Part shown: one piece after another, positions 1-11,344 of the stretch | How positions within the stretch are numbered: position 1 is the stretch's first letter | Layout: every line of letters starts with the position of its first letter | DNA from: Dicyema japonicum | Lineage: Eukaryota; Dicyemida; Rhombozoa; Dicyemidae | Length of the DNA: 64,000 nt | Reading direction: 5' to 3' | Assembly (NCBI GenBank): GCA_011109175.1 | Contig: RDEW01000012.1 | Coordinates: 403,693 to 467,692 of the forward strand | Made by a program: the position numbers and the translations under genes | Notes under the pieces: generated by a model | Told to the model about the DNA's origin: nothing | Databases searched by the model: none | The model's input: only the letters and a program-made list of their open reading frames with translations

Positions 1-202
1 GGGCCCCTTAACGAATTTAAGACCCATCTTACTATTGACGACTCTACGCAAGATATTATCATTTTTAGTGTGAGTAGGATTGACCTGACATTGAGAACTT
101 TCTCTCTCACCGTCAAAACGGATTCAGGTCAGGGATATCTACAGCTGATGTGGTCTGTGTGCAACACATTAAAAGTACAAGGGAGCTACTGGCATCCTTG
201 GC

Positions 203-779
203 ATGGACATGTCCAAAGCCATTGACTCTATACACAGAGGGAGACTTTTCGATATCTTGGAGAATTTGGTTGACGAGGACAGTGTCAGAATGATCCGTCT
301 ATTACTTGGAACAACACAGTTAAGTGTACGTTTTGGAAATTTGGAGTCTGTCCCATTCGAGACAACGTTCGGGGTACCGCAAGGAGATTTTTTGTCACCG
401 GTACTTTTTGTAACATATCTGGAGGCGGCACTCAGAGACTTCAGACTATTAATTGGCGACTTATTTCAAACTGAAGTGATTTATGCAGATAATATCGACT
501 ATATATTCAGCGACGAGAAAATATTAAACTATTTACGGACAAGGATGCCAGATGTGCAAAAAAATGGTTCATCAAAATACAGAAAAGACGGAAACAATGA
601 CCATACACCGTGAATTAACTCGAACCGATGAAAAATGGAGATATTGTAAAAAATTGGGGTCGTTGCTAGGAGACGCTGAGGATATCACTGACAGGAAAAT
701 ATTGCCCGTCATGGCCTTTAGAAAAATGGGAGTAGTCTGGAATCATCGTAAACAAATTAGCACACAATTAATCCTGTGA
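203..779 (+). pseudogene. Non-LTR retrotransposon RT fragment
   Basis: Degenerate reverse transcriptase. Residues around MDMSKAIDSIHRGRL fit RT motif A, TTFGVPQGDFLSPVLF fits motif B, and YADN stands where the catalytic YADD should be, so the active site is broken. From about 560 the frame shifts and the post-RT segment WRYCKKLGSLLGDAEDITDRK continues, which is typical of this LINE group just after the RT domain. Weaker similarity may extend to about 960. No endonuclease or 5' part is visible; the copy is cut by the window start or truncated. Confidence 0.7.
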
Positions 780-959
780 GGTGCATATTTTTGAAGCATC
801 ACGTCCATCCATATTCACAATTGTGGAAAAGCTTCCGGTGGAGTAAAGAAGAGAAGGGTCCTTTGCCGGGTATAGAGTGTCTCACGAGTTAGCTTCATAA
901 ATGACATTGCCATATATCTTCTAGACATTCTCCTCAATTGTTTAAACAAGTGAGGTAGC

Positions 960-1335
960 CAAGAAGATAACATAATTAAATTGTATTCAAAAAAAGAAAA
1001 ACAAATTATTAAATAATCACCAATGTGAAAGAATGTGTCTCCCCTTTAGAAATCTTTTAAAGAGGATTACTTGACCTTTTTCTGTAGAAAGTCGAGTATT
1101 GATTCCGTGATCGTTAGTCCTCATTACATAGCTAGGTCTAAAGTGTATCCTCGGACCTCTTCGTTTCTTTCTCATAGTAAAGTAGCTTCTTTGAAAAATT
1201 GGGAAATTCAGTTTGGTACTAAATAGTGATCCTAAAGAACGCACAACAAACATTTTAAAATATATATTTTTAAAAATTTATTTTTAATTTATACACATAA
1301 TTTATATTGATAAGTATTATTTTATTTACTTTATT
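960..1335. other. AT-rich intergenic stretch
   Basis: No protein similarity, RNA gene or clear repeat is visible here. The sequence becomes very A+T rich between 1250 and 1335, directly upstream of the SINE-like repeat. Confidence 0.4.
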
Positions 1336-1640
1336 ATGGGTTAGCCGCGTGGCTCCATGTGATGCTTCGTGGCTAATTGGTTGAAGTTTCTGTTTGTTTG
1401 TCTGTTCCTCCTCTCTTTTCCTATTAGAGTGGCGTCATGTGATCCACCTGTCTAGATGGCGCCCAGTGATCATTTGCTCTCCCCCACTTCACTGGAGGGA
1501 TTTCCACAACTGCAAATATGGACGTCTTTTACCCTTTATGCTGATTCCGGATGGACTCTGTAGAAGTGGGAACTGGATACACTTAATTAGTTGTTTACTT
1601 TAACTTCTTTCTCGGTGTATCCGGGGTTAATAAATAAAAT
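1336..1640 (+). repeat. SINE-like dispersed repeat, copy A
   Basis: About 300 bp that recur at 14338-14580 (+) and, in reverse, at 58625-58955, with a partial reverse copy near 3715-3830. It has no coding capacity. Near its 5' end TGGCTAATTGG resembles a Pol III box A, and about 55 nt further GTGATCCACC loosely resembles box B; both are weak matches. The last 60 bp (CACTTAATTAGTTG through TTTCTCGGTG to GGGGTTAATAAATAAA) resemble the 3' tail of the Jockey-like LINEs in this window, which suggests a SINE mobilised by that LINE. Confidence 0.65.
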
Positions 1641-1694
1641 CATTCCCAGCTTAACGTCTCCGCAGCGGCGCAGGCGTTCCTTATTGGTCCACCC

Positions 1695-2320
1695 GTGAAC
1701 ATAGGGCAAAGTGTGGTTTTTTCTTACAAATGCCACTACGTCGTCGGCGAACCACATGACATTTTTAGAGAGTTCTTTGAGTCATCTATGATCAGGGACT
1801 CACCTTTAACCGACATGTTTAAGAACAAAGTAACTTCTGCTTTAAAGAAAATGAGAATTTTAAAAGTGCTCTCAAAAACACTTAGAGACCAAACTGGTGG
1901 CCTTGCCACGATTTATAAACAATTTATCGGACCAACGATGACGTATGCAAGTCTTTCATGGGCAATGCAGATGTCACGATCCTCATTGAAACTATCCGCA
2001 ATCGAGGAGACTGCAATACGGATAATTGGACCAGAACACAAAATCCAGCCCATTGAAAATTTCTTAATCGAATTACAGCGGAAACTCTTAAAAGAGGCTA
2101 GTTTACAGAACTGCACTCTATTCCATACAGTGTATGGACTATCGAAATATCTACAATCATGCAGAAATTTTGAGCCGATGTCAAGTCCAATAAAAAGAGC
2201 TGTTCAGGATTCTTGACCCCGCCGGAGTCGTCCTTTCCCTTGTCGGGCTGGGATCACTTAGTTGAGAACTTTTATTTCTTTCTCTTTGGCCCAGTGATCC
2301 TGGGGGTAATAATAATTCGG
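1695..2320 (+). pseudogene. Jockey/CR1-like LINE, 3' end with tail
   Basis: An open frame of 173 codons (to 2216) matches the region downstream of RT in Jockey/CR1-type LINEs: KKMRILKVLSKTLRDQ, then YKQFIGPTMTYASLSW, then IEETAIRIIGPEH, the usual order of the thumb/post-RT helices. The 3' tail follows (GGGATCACTTAG, a TTTCTTTCTCTTTGG stretch, GGGGGTAATAATAA) and ends near 2318. The 5' part, including the RT, is absent, so this is a 5'-truncated insertion. Confidence 0.65.
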
Positions 2321-2324
2321 CTTT

Positions 2325-2935
2325 TTCCTAATTGTGTTCCCCAAGGATCCTTTTTTTCTCCAGTCTTATTCAATCTATACATGGCGGACCTCCCCACACA
2401 GGATGCCGAAAATGATATTATTCTGACTTATGCCGACGACATTGTAATTGCCTAACGTGATCAAGACATCCAGATAGCCACTTCGAGATTGCATCAAAAT
2501 CTGGCTATCGAAGAATCGCCTAGCTGTCAGCAGTGAAAAGTTCGTCACAACCCTATGACTTTTTGAGAACGTCATTACAAAATGCGAAAAGAAAACTAAT
2601 GTCTTGAAATGTCTATGGACAAACAATACATTGAAATATGCATCTCTTATGCATTTGATATCTGAGGCCCATTCATCTCTTGGACAAATTTTAAGATCGA
2701 AGCTAGTCGAAAAGAGCCTTCAAAATCAAGGAACGCTGGATTTCTGGAGAGTTTCACCCACCAATGCCTCTTGAAGCCATGATACGAATAAACCATGGAA
2801 CGCGCTGTCATGACGTGCTTTTGTGGGGTCGAGGGAAAAGCATCGGGCCAAATTGAGGTCCCTGCTAGATCGTGCTAGGATCACGTGATTAGTTAGTTTG
2901 TGTAACCTTGGTCTCTGGTGTTATTATCATTATCC
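2325..2935 (+). pseudogene. LINE RT fragment with 3' tail
   Basis: The first about 130 bp encode RT motif B (CVPQGSFFSPVLFNLYMADLP) and an intact YADDIVIA motif C, then a stop. Scattered post-RT similarity follows in broken frames to about 2830. Near 2873 a tail of the form GGATCACGTGATTAGTTAG ... CTTGGTC ... TTATTATCATTATC ends the copy. It begins within a few bases of the tail of the preceding LINE copy. Confidence 0.6.
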
Positions 2936-2947
2936 CACAGAAGTTGA

Positions 2948-3235
2948 AAAGGGATCTTCCTACCATCTCCCTGACCAAATCCTCTGGTGAAGATTACATT
3001 ATAAAAAACTATTCCGCCAAAGAATGATGTGATATCCGCGACGGTAGGACGTGTGACGAATATGGAAAAGGGCGGTTCTACTTCTCTACCTCTCATCGGA
3101 AGCCTGTAATGTACTATTGGAAGATGGATTTGGTCGACACAAGCAGATGTTCTCCCTTTGGTTCTTTTCTTGGATTAGTTATGACTTTGTTAATGTTTTC
3201 CCTTTGGTTCTTTTCTTGGATTAGTTATGACTTAC
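2948..3235 (+). repeat. Dispersed repeat family B, copy 1
   Basis: This segment is closely similar to 61075-61265 (same strand) and to the reverse complement of 20545-20790. Shared landmarks are GGGATCTTCCTACC, GAAGATTACATTAT, GCGACGGTAGGACG and GCCTGTAATGTACTATT. The last 45 bp (CCCTTTGGTTCTTTTCTTGG and following) are duplicated in tandem in this copy. In all three copies a GT...AG interval of 37-60 nt lies at the same place, so the family may derive from a spliced gene. Confidence 0.6.
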
Positions 3236-3237
3236 CG

Positions 3238-3480
3238 TTGTAAGCTTGGGGTTAATAATAATAATAACATCCCAAGACCACGGTAAAAAACGAGCCATCA
3301 CGTGATCCAAAGTCCTCAGTTTCTTATTTGAAGTCACAGGATCTTGGTGAATTGTAATATGGAGAGAGTAGTGAGGACGTCCGACACCAACTCCCAAGAA
3401 GTAAGCTTCTATAGCATTGTTTGTCGTAGCTGCTTGATCCATTCTTAGGATAGTCCAAATAACTTCCACCTCTCCCTGTC
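3238..3480 (-). pseudogene. LINE 3' end, minus strand
   Basis: Read on the minus strand, the segment ends with the tail GGATCACGTGATGG ... ACCGTGGTCTTGGGATG followed by (TTA)n, matching the tails at 2870 and 13065. The upstream 150 bp are open on the minus strand but too short and too diverged to place in a LINE domain. Confidence 0.45.
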
Positions 3481-3609
3481 TAACTTTTTTGATTCAACAT
3501 TTCTTTCAGACAAAAAATTTCAGATGTCATCCAGTCGTTTTTTGAAGCACAATAAATGTTTCTACATCCCTCACCGTTGAATTTCTTATACATCGGAGTG
3601 ATTTTACCT

Positions 3610-3835
3610 CCCAATCAATTAAGCTTTTAACTTTTCTCCCAGAGCACTGCAATGGAGGGATGTGACTGTTTTACAAAATTTTTTGATACAATTATCATTT
3701 GATGCAAAAAAAGAAAAAAGTAAACAACTAATCAAGTGAATCCAGTTTCCACTGTTACAGAAACAGTCCTTCAATGTCACACAAGTCCATCCGGAACCAG
3801 CATAAAAGCTAAAGACTCCATTCTAATCGATATTA
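3610..3835 (-). repeat. SINE-like repeat, partial copy D
   Basis: Between 3720 and 3830 the sequence matches the reverse complement of the 3' half of the SINE-like repeat (TAAACAACTAATCAAGTG, CCAGTTTCCACTGTTAC, GTCCATCCGGAACCAGC). A short internal sequence is inserted near 3770. The segment upstream to 3610 is diverged. Confidence 0.5.
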
Positions 3836-3883
3836 TTTTTCGGAATTATTTTTGATTTATTTCAAAATGATAAAAACAAAACA

Positions 3884-5200
3884 TCAGTTAGATGCCGCCC
3901 TCACTGCTTGGCTGTTCCATCTCAGAATTGCGAGCGAAATTCGCTCAAACAGCCTGCGGCGTTCCCGGAGATCTCCAGTGGATGAGGTGATCCGGTTTCC
4001 AAGACGTCCGAAAAACTCTAGTGTAGAAGGGGGATAGGATCCGGAAGTCTCCATAGCAAGGGGAACAAATTGAACATTATCGGGAAGGTCGCCGTATTTT
4101 TCGAGTTTGGCCTTCTTCGCCTTGACGGCTGCAGAGCAGGCTCTTGAAGCGCACTCGTGAAGATTGTTCGGGGCAAACGTGTCTGTACATGTCACGTCCC
4201 AAACAAGTGGTTTCCCTTCTTCAAAGGAAATATGGTCATCCCGTCCGGACGTTTCCCGTTACTTCTGCATAACCCGACCGGTTCAAGAATGGCCGAGTAT
4301 CCAGCAGCATCCATAGCCCGCTTGACAATCTCATTCTTGTGCCTTAGAGATCTGCCAGCGCTCTTCTTGCAGGAGAGAGGGTGCAGGCCATAGCAGTCTA
4401 TCAGGATGCCACATCGGCACGGGTGAGGTACACATACTTTTAGTCCAAGCCGTAGAGAGATATCACTTCTAACGCATTCATCATCCAGAAAGGTGCCCAG
4501 AAGTTCATTGGGGATGGCGTTTAGCCAAGTTCAGCTTTCAGGGGAAGCCCCCGAAAACAAACAAGCGCGTCGGTGCTGATTGGCTGATTCCAGTAGGAGT
4601 CCAAATGATTTCCAACATAATAAATTGTCCAGGTTTCGCTGGCAGTCTTGTGAAGGAGGCAGGGGGAGGTTGGTGGCATTCCAGGCTTCTCGTGCGTGGA
4701 TTATGTCTTGGTCAATTGAGAATTCGGGTAGGCAGTGTAGAATCCTCCTTACCAAAGGTTCGCAGGCCGTGAGTGAAGACAGATGTGCAAAAAGTGAGAC
4801 GTCCAAAGTACGACGGATTCTAAGACCCCCAAATCTAACTGGGAGTGTAGCTTGCTTCCATGTAGCATCGTCGAATTTGACATTAAATGTTTGCTTCGTC
4901 GAACTGAGGAAATACAAATCAAAGTGCTCAAGCTGCTCCAGTTGGGAATATTACGGGGCTGTCCTGAGTAAATAGGCAATTCTCTGAATGTTAAGACTTC
5001 TTTTCATGAGGATCGCATTCCTAGTGATCGGGGATCCAATAAAAATCAATTCGTTTTCAGTGGTGGAAATCCCATCAGGAAACAAGGATTAAAATTTTGG
5101 AACAATTGAAGAGAAGTCATCGTCAGCAAGACCACAGTTTGTTATTTCACATTTCGTTGTATTCAATTCAAGATTCTCTTCGGACAACGCGGGGATGAGT
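3884..5200 (-). pseudogene. Family C LINE C-terminus, copy C1
   Basis: Minus-strand decayed C-terminal half of a retrotransposon protein. In protein order it shows a post-RT segment (FDDATWKQATLPVRFGGL, about 4860), a Zn-knuckle-like cluster CVPHPCRCG...HPLSC (about 4350-4430), then KRPDGMTIFP (about 4235) and a nuclease-like segment with TCTDTFAPNNL, ending in ETSGSYPPSTLEFFGRLGN and GDLRERRRLFERISLAI. The PD and WD-x-TC-x-D pattern resembles a PD-(D/E)XK fold by inference only. Frames break at least three times. The closest relatives in the window are at 5300-7700, 22.2-23.2, 41.0-41.8 and 55.1-56.2 kb. Confidence 0.65.
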
Positions 5201-5299
5201 ACTAATCATTATTTTGTTCTTTGATCTTCGAAGGTAATCCGAGTGCCATATTGGCTTTAAGGTCTCTTGCAATCATTATCAATGTTTAATGCGCAAAGC

Positions 5300-7990
5300 C
5301 AGCGTAGACAACTGACAGATAAATAAATTTTATTAAGGAAAGAAAAAAGAGTAAACGGTTATGTAGCGGCTGCCCTTACTGCGTGGATATTCCCTCTCAG
5401 GATGGAGAGCCAGATTCGCTCAAATAACCAGCAGCGCTCACGGGGGTCTCCTGTTCGTGTAGCGACCCGATTCCCTAGACGACTCAAGAATTCCAGCGTC
5501 GAAGGCGCAAGGGAACCAGACGTCTCAACGGCGAGTGGAACAAACAAAAAATCATTGGCTAGGACCGCGTACTTTTCCCGTTTCATCCTTGGTAAGAATT
5601 CTCGGCCTTCTCAGCGACAGAACAGGGTCCAGAAAAACTCTGGAGTAGGTTCAAAAGGCAAACGTGTCGGTGCAGGTAACGCCCAAAACAAGAGGTTTCC
5701 CGGCTTTAAAAAGGAAGATTGTCATTTCATGGTAGTTACCGACTGGTTCAAGCATGGAAGGGTGTCCGGCGGCGTCCAAAGCTTGCCTAACGACTTCCTT
5801 CAAGGCCATGTGCCTTGGAACAGTCGATCTGATCTCCACATCGACACGGATGTGGAACACAGACTTTTAATCCCAGTCGTAATGAGAGCCCAATATGTAC
5901 GCATTCATCATCCAGGAAAATACCCAGAACTCCATTGGGAATGGCGTTGAGCAAGGCACCGCTCTCGGAAGACGCCCCGACAACAAACAGGCAAGGAGAT
6001 GTTGGCTAGATAACACCAGCAAATCTTTGAAACAATTACAACATATAGCATCGTCCAGACACTGCTGAGAGAATGAGGAAAGCAGGGAAAGCTGATAATG
6101 CTGCTCGAGCATGGCGTCCTTGTCAATAGAGAATTCAGGTAGAGAGTGTAGAATCCTCTTGACAAGGGTGTTACAGTCAATTAGCGACGATAGATATGAA
6201 GGGAATTAAAAGTACAGGGTTGCGAATTCCAAGTCCTCCAAGTCTCACTGGCAGCGTGGCTTGCTTCCTGAGTAATCCTCGAACCAAACGTTGAAGATAC
6301 GTTCCGCTGTCGTACGGAAGATCCCGTTAAATTCGTGCGAGTTGGTACACAGGGTGAAATAGGGATCAGTCCTCAGGACATATACGTTGAGACTGTTTTT
6401 CAGGAGGAATAATGCTGCATGCATGTCAAGTAGACACAAGTGGTTCAGAGTCCGAATAACAGTCGTTTTTCACGTATAGCTCTTCCCATTGCATTTATGG
6501 TGATTGAGGATTTGAGGAATATAAGTTCTTCATCGGGTGTGGAAATACTTTCAGGCAGTAAATTCCGAAACATGACAAAGCTTTTGAATACTTCTCTTCT
6601 GACAGTCTGCAATTGTAGATTTCGCATTTAGTGTAATTTTATTCAAGTCCAACTTCCAAAAGTGCAGGAATTATCACTTCCAAATCCCAGAAAACAGTAT
6701 CCCGGGGTCCTCCGAAGACCGCATCATTAGATACCATAGTTTGATGAGCGAGCGCGGAAGCTTACTGATTTTCTATATTGCAAAACAATAAGGGTACAAG
6801 GGGATCTCCCTGTTGCACTCCGGAATACGAATGGATCAGGTAGTCCTCGAAAAGTAAGGATGAAGGTAAGCTGTATGACTGATTCACAAATTCGAAAATA
6901 TCTCTCAACACACGCCTCCAGGATATTGTCCCTCCTTATACTATTAAAGGCGTTTTTGATATCCAGTTTGACTAGGATATGTCCCCGGGAATCTTCTATA
7001 ATGTGGTTTATGAATGTCCTCACTGAATGGACAGCGGCCTCGCATCTCAAGCGAATACCGACGCCTATTTGAGGGGAGTTCAAGAAATTTGTGACGAGTG
7101 GAATAGAATGTCTGAAGTCAATTTTAGCATCCAGTCTTCTGAAGACAAACCCGACCGCAACTGGTGTTACTCCGCCTCCTTTCTTATCAAAGGCTATCAA
7201 ATTGGCGAACTCCAGACATGATCCGGTTCATAAATGAAGTAATTGAATTCGTAAGACGAAGTCCCTGGTCTCCTACGGACAAAGAGGTTGGATCTTTCAG
7301 GTAACAGGTCTCATTCTTTTGAGCCCGCCACTGCTACTAGGGGCAAAATTCCGTATTGCGAAGAGAAATTCATCGTTTGATGCAATCAGGAGACTCACTC
7401 TGGATGGGACTTGGAGTAGGTTTTGGGGTGGCAGTGGATGCTTGTTCAGTAAAATGTTGTAGGGGTCTGGAGTCTGTTTTCGTGGTCCACTCAAAGAAAA
7501 GTGACCTGATGGCTGCGCGGGTGGCACCTTCAATTAACTTCGACCGGACAGTTCTCTTGAGACGGAGCACTTCGACTTCCTCGTTCTTACCACGTGTCTC
7601 CCTCGTACGGTTATAAGCCATCGGACAACTAGGGATGTGGATACCTCCCAAAAAAGAACGAATGTTGGTTCTCATGGTGTTAGCGAGAGACTCCTTTCCG
7701 TGACCATCTCGATGACAGATTAGTATAAAAGTCTACAACCTCATTGAGATTATTATTAAGCCATCCATAGTGGGGGTATATGTGTTTATGATGGTTAGTA
7801 ACTCTTGTTGGGTTAAGATTGTCCAATTTTTGGTGATATCCCAATTCTGACATTTACACTCCAATAACGGTAAATTCTCCTGGCTAAGCCATTCCTTACA
7901 GCGAATTCCAGTCCATAGTACCTGAATCCGCGTTCTTTTATCTCTGATTAATTTTGTCTCTTGAATACATCCGAACGATAATTTATATCT
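5300..7990 (-). pseudogene. Family C LINE, longest copy C2 (RT plus C-terminus)
   Basis: The most complete family C copy, minus strand and broken in many places. From its 5' side it holds an N-terminal stretch (about 7300-7990), then RT (6727-7200) with KKGGGVTPVAVGFVFRRLDAK, GIRLRCEAAVHSVR and motif A LVKLDIKNAFNSIRRD. A post-RT segment follows (MCLLDMHAALFLLKNSLN, about 6430), then VEIRSTVPRHMALKEVVRQALDAAG (about 5800), TCTDTFAF (5655) and the ending VPLAVETSGSLAPSTLEFLSRLGN with GDPRERCWLFERI (5365-5560). RT motif B/C is not intact. This is the best sequence here for defining the family's domain order. Confidence 0.65.
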
Positions 7991-8192
7991 TGAAATTAAA
8001 CAAGTTTCTTTGTGTGTGTCTCCATTTCTCTTCGAGTGAGTTATTCAATCGTCTTATTTCTGTCCGTTTCTGTTTTTTCCCTGTTCACGGTGAGAAACCA
8101 TTTCCCAAGTAAATCTGGTGCATCTACATAATAAATACTAATTATTTAAACTAATAATTAAAAATTAAATTTAAATTAATAAAACGTTCCAA

Positions 8193-8660
8193 CATGGATG
8201 AATTTAGAACAGACGACCTAAACAGCTACATAGATAGTGACGACGGATATTATGAGGAGAGTTTACATTTATAAATAATTCAAGCTGCATTGAGTATTCA
8301 TGGACTACTAACATAGCCGTCCCTATTAAAAACGTAAATTTGCTTGTAATATCAGATGAATTCACTCATGGTTATCCTCCATTGCATTTTCTTAGGTTTT
8401 GTGGAAAATTGCTACAAATTTGACCATTGTTAAAGCCAGCATTGAGTGCATTCTTAATGGAGCGTCAAAAATAGGGCAGACGTGTCTGGCAAAGAGAGAA
8501 TCTTTAAAGTATGGTTGTTCGGTTACTTCAGGGCTGCATCTGTTTATAGTATCGACGAAATTCGAATTATTTGATATTTACAAAACCAGGGTTGATTCCA
8601 CTAGAACGTGTTGTCCCTTTCGTAGAAAAGGTATAATATATTTGGATTCATTACTGTAAA
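8193..8660 (+). CDS. Candidate spliced host gene, unrecognised
   Basis: An ATG at 8193 opens an acidic N-terminus (MDEFRTDDLNSYIDSDDGYY). If GT...AG intervals of 24 nt (after GAGGAGA), 23 nt (GTATTCATGGACTACTAACATAG without its first few bases) and 23 nt (starting GTATGGTTGTTCGG) are removed, the frame stays open through TVPIKNVNLLVISDEF, HGYPPLHFLRF and SIECILNGASKIG. The introns match the proven ones in other genes of this window in size, and one carries CTAAC before TAG. I do not recognise the protein; a resemblance to the RPA2 N-terminus is too weak to name it. The 3' end is not resolved. Confidence 0.4.
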
Positions 8661-9190
8661 ATAAATTTAATAAATATTTTAAAATTATAATTTAATAATA
8701 GATTTTGTCGTTCTTTACTGATGTTAAATCCATCACATTATTGCACAGTGAATCCCTGTCCTCTTATCGTCAAGAAAATGATGATTTCTACTTACCGAAT
8801 GACCACAAGGGATTCACGTGCTCAGTATTTACTGATGCTTGTTGCAAAACAAATTCAGGGCTGTGTGACTAAACTTTCTTTCCCAAATTTAATTTACGGG
8901 AATACCTGCTCAGTGTTGTGTTATTGACTTTAAATAAGTTATGACGTCATCACAAATAGGCGGGATTTCGGGGAGTCTTTATGTTTTTGTTTTGTTAACA
9001 AGAGAATACCCTCTGTTGTAGATTTTGATGACTTTGTTGCCATTTTGGAGGAATTTTTTCGGAGTACTTATTGTATGAGTATTATTTGTGATTGCAGGGA
9101 CAGGAAGAAAGGAGGAAGAGACTGACAGCTTATTTTGAGAGAATTGGTGACCCCTCTATTTACATTTAGTTCTATTTCATGTTTTATAGG
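8661..9190. other. No confident gene
   Basis: AT-rich to 8710, followed by short open frames in several phases to 8930 that could be further exons of the preceding candidate gene but cannot be assembled. A TGACGTCA palindrome lies near 8943. Nothing else is seen. Confidence 0.3.
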
Positions 9191-9479
9191 ACCTTAATTT
9201 ATTATTCTGTTGTCGATAATTGTGGCATGTAAAGTCTTCGATAAGTATTTGACAACAGTCACATTGACAATCCTATACTCTAGGATAGGCCAATCCTTAC
9301 AATTATTAAGGGATTGAACTCTGGGTTTCTTGAGTTCAGCATAAGCATGTGCTGGGTATTGCTTACAATTGATACGCCAACCTTTTAACCAATATTCTGT
9401 TTTGACTTTAAGGTTGGGGAGAACTGATCTAGACAATCCAGAACTTCTAGCATTGAGGGCGCAATCAACTGGATGTCTT

Positions 9480-9660
9480 AACTGCGATTTACTAACAAAA
9501 TATCATCGGGTAGGACCGCTATTTTGCCTTCTGGAGGCAGATCAGGCTCTAGAGGTACTTTGATGTAGGTTGCTATGAGAATGTGTTGGTGCAGGTGAAG
9601 TCACAAACAAGAGGTTTTTCGTCTTAAAAGGGGAAGGTGGTCATCCCAAAAAAACATGGA
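9480..9660 (-). pseudogene. Family C LINE C-terminal remnant
   Basis: Minus-strand remnant of the nuclease-like domain of family C: a GDDHLP..-like segment followed by a diverged form of the TCTNTFS motif near 9590, in broken frames. Flanking sequence from 9190 to 9480 shows no other recognisable domain. Confidence 0.35.
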
Positions 9661-9769
9661 AACGAAATGGAAAATGGTTACAATCAAAGATGGATAGATG
9701 AAGCATCAAAAGTGGACATACAAAACCAGTCCTTCTGGAAGATCTACAAGATTGTCCTGAATAATCCTG

Positions 9770-10144
9770 TTGGGGTGCACGTACTCTCTTGAAAATTTTC
9801 GAAGCTGTATTCAAGAATCAACTGGAGAATGTATTCAAGACTCCTATCTAAACTGGTGTCAGAAAATGTTCCGAGATACCTTATTTTTATGGTTTAAGGA
9901 TTTCCTTACGGGGAGAAAGTCCCAAGTCAGAGTTGGAGGATTCATATCAGAGGAGATCTCATTTGCAAGAGACGTACCACAGAACTCTGTCATGAGTCTG
10001 ATCCTTTTTAACATCTTCATGTCGGATTTTCCAATCTCACCGGATCATAACTCAAAACTACTCATCTACAAAGATTATATGCTAATAGTGGACATGTCTG
10101 GCAAGTCATCTTTTATCAGAAAGGAGACTTGGGTAATACATTAA
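9770..10144 (+). pseudogene. Jockey-like RT fragment, inactive
   Basis: A 124-codon open frame aligns by eye with the RT of the LINE at 31.5-32.3 kb: FLWFKDFLTGRKSQVRVGG against FLWLKNLLTGRISNVVVGG, then LILFNIFMSDFPISPDHNSKL against LLFNIFMEDFPSPQDVRTKL. The catalytic YADD is replaced by YKDY and motif B PQGS by PQNS, so it cannot be an active polymerase. Confidence 0.65.
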
Positions 10145-10257
10145 GTATGTTCAAGGCTGGTGCTACCGATGAAGATGAAGCTCTTAACGGAAAAGTCGAA
10201 CTCCTTAATAAATAGTCGTACAATAGTAATTGGGGATACAAGGAATAATTAGTCGCA

Positions 10258-11270
10258 TCATGAAGGCTCATTTCTTGAGGATGTTAAACTAAGAAGAAAA
10301 AGAGCGCTACAAGCACTCTTAAGTACGGCTCCAGGCCTCAGTGTCATAGTCAGTAGAGATTTCAATGATGGAGTATAGAATCCTTTTTTAAAAGTTATCG
10401 CATCCCTTCGAATTCCCACTGACCTTGTTTGACCAAATCTGACCCTTGTTTCATGAAGCTTCCCCAAACTGGACATTGAAAATACTCTGTCGTTGAGCGT
10501 AAGATCCAGTTATGTATGTCACATTGGGTAAAATAGGCAAGCCTCTGTATGTTGAGTCTGCTTTTTAGAAGGAATAGTGAGGTGTGCAGGTCACGTAAAA
10601 TTAAAACATCCGAAGTTTCTTTAAGTAGTAGTTGCCGTCATGTAGAACTCTCCCATTGTACAATAGTAATTGGGGATACAAGGAACGGTTATTGAAAATC
10701 CAAAATTTCGCACTTCCATATTCAGTTTTAGACCAGCTTCAGATAAGGCAGATATCAAAACTTCCAGATCGCGGAAGACCGTCTCCGGAGGTCCTTCAAA
10801 GACTACACCGTCAAGGTACCAGATGTTTAGAAGACATCGAGGAAGTTTGGTACTTTTCTCTTTGTCAGGGAAGAAAAGAAGAGGTCTTAGTGGGTCACCT
10901 GTTATAGGAATACGAGAAGAGATTGCTTTCGAAGATGTCGGGACATCTTTCATTACAGACCTCCAGAATATAGTTTTTTCTCAAATTGATTCGTTCTTAT
11001 GTCCAATTTGATGAGAATATGGTTCTCGGAATCTTCAATACTGCGGTTTGTGAAAATACGAACAAATTGAACTGCAGCCTCACATCCGAGATGTATAGAC
11101 GGACTTAGGAACTTTGACACTGAAGAATCGATGTTTGTGAGAGCGCGAGAAATACTTTTTCATAGTCCGACGCAGTAATGGCAAAGTCATACTTCAAGTA
11201 AGCGGACTGCGGTTTGAGTTTACCACCTGAGATGGAAGTAGCCAACTCAAGCTGAACTGGAGATTTCATG
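10258..11270 (-). pseudogene. Family C LINE RT and post-RT fragment, copy C3
   Basis: Minus-strand copy containing RT motif B/C: GDPLRPLLFFPDKEK, then NIWYLDGVVFEGPPETVFRDLEVL, where YLDG replaces the expected YLDD, then LSEAGLKLNMEVRNF (10621-10953). Downstream, 10258-10476 encodes the conserved LGKLHETRVRFGQTRSVGIRR block. A YLDD-type motif rather than YADD separates family C from the Jockey-like LINEs here. Upstream (10960-11270) is a degraded RT N-terminal part. Confidence 0.55.
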
Positions 11271-11344
11271 CATTTTTATCCCTGAGATAAGTCACTTTTT
11301 ATAAAATAATCAATTTTATAAAAAAGCATTTGTCTTTGATATTT

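Noticed and set aside
1394-1603. 69-codon open frame in the SINE-like repeat
   Set aside because: The frame is not conserved in the other repeat copies and looks like a chance frame.
3884-4037. Plus-strand frames overlapping family C copies
   Set aside because: These are antisense shadows of the minus-strand domain, which carries the conserved motifs.
8938-8950. TGACGTCA palindrome as a CREB-type promoter element
   Set aside because: A single 8-bp match with no adjoining gene start; expected by chance about once in a window of this size.
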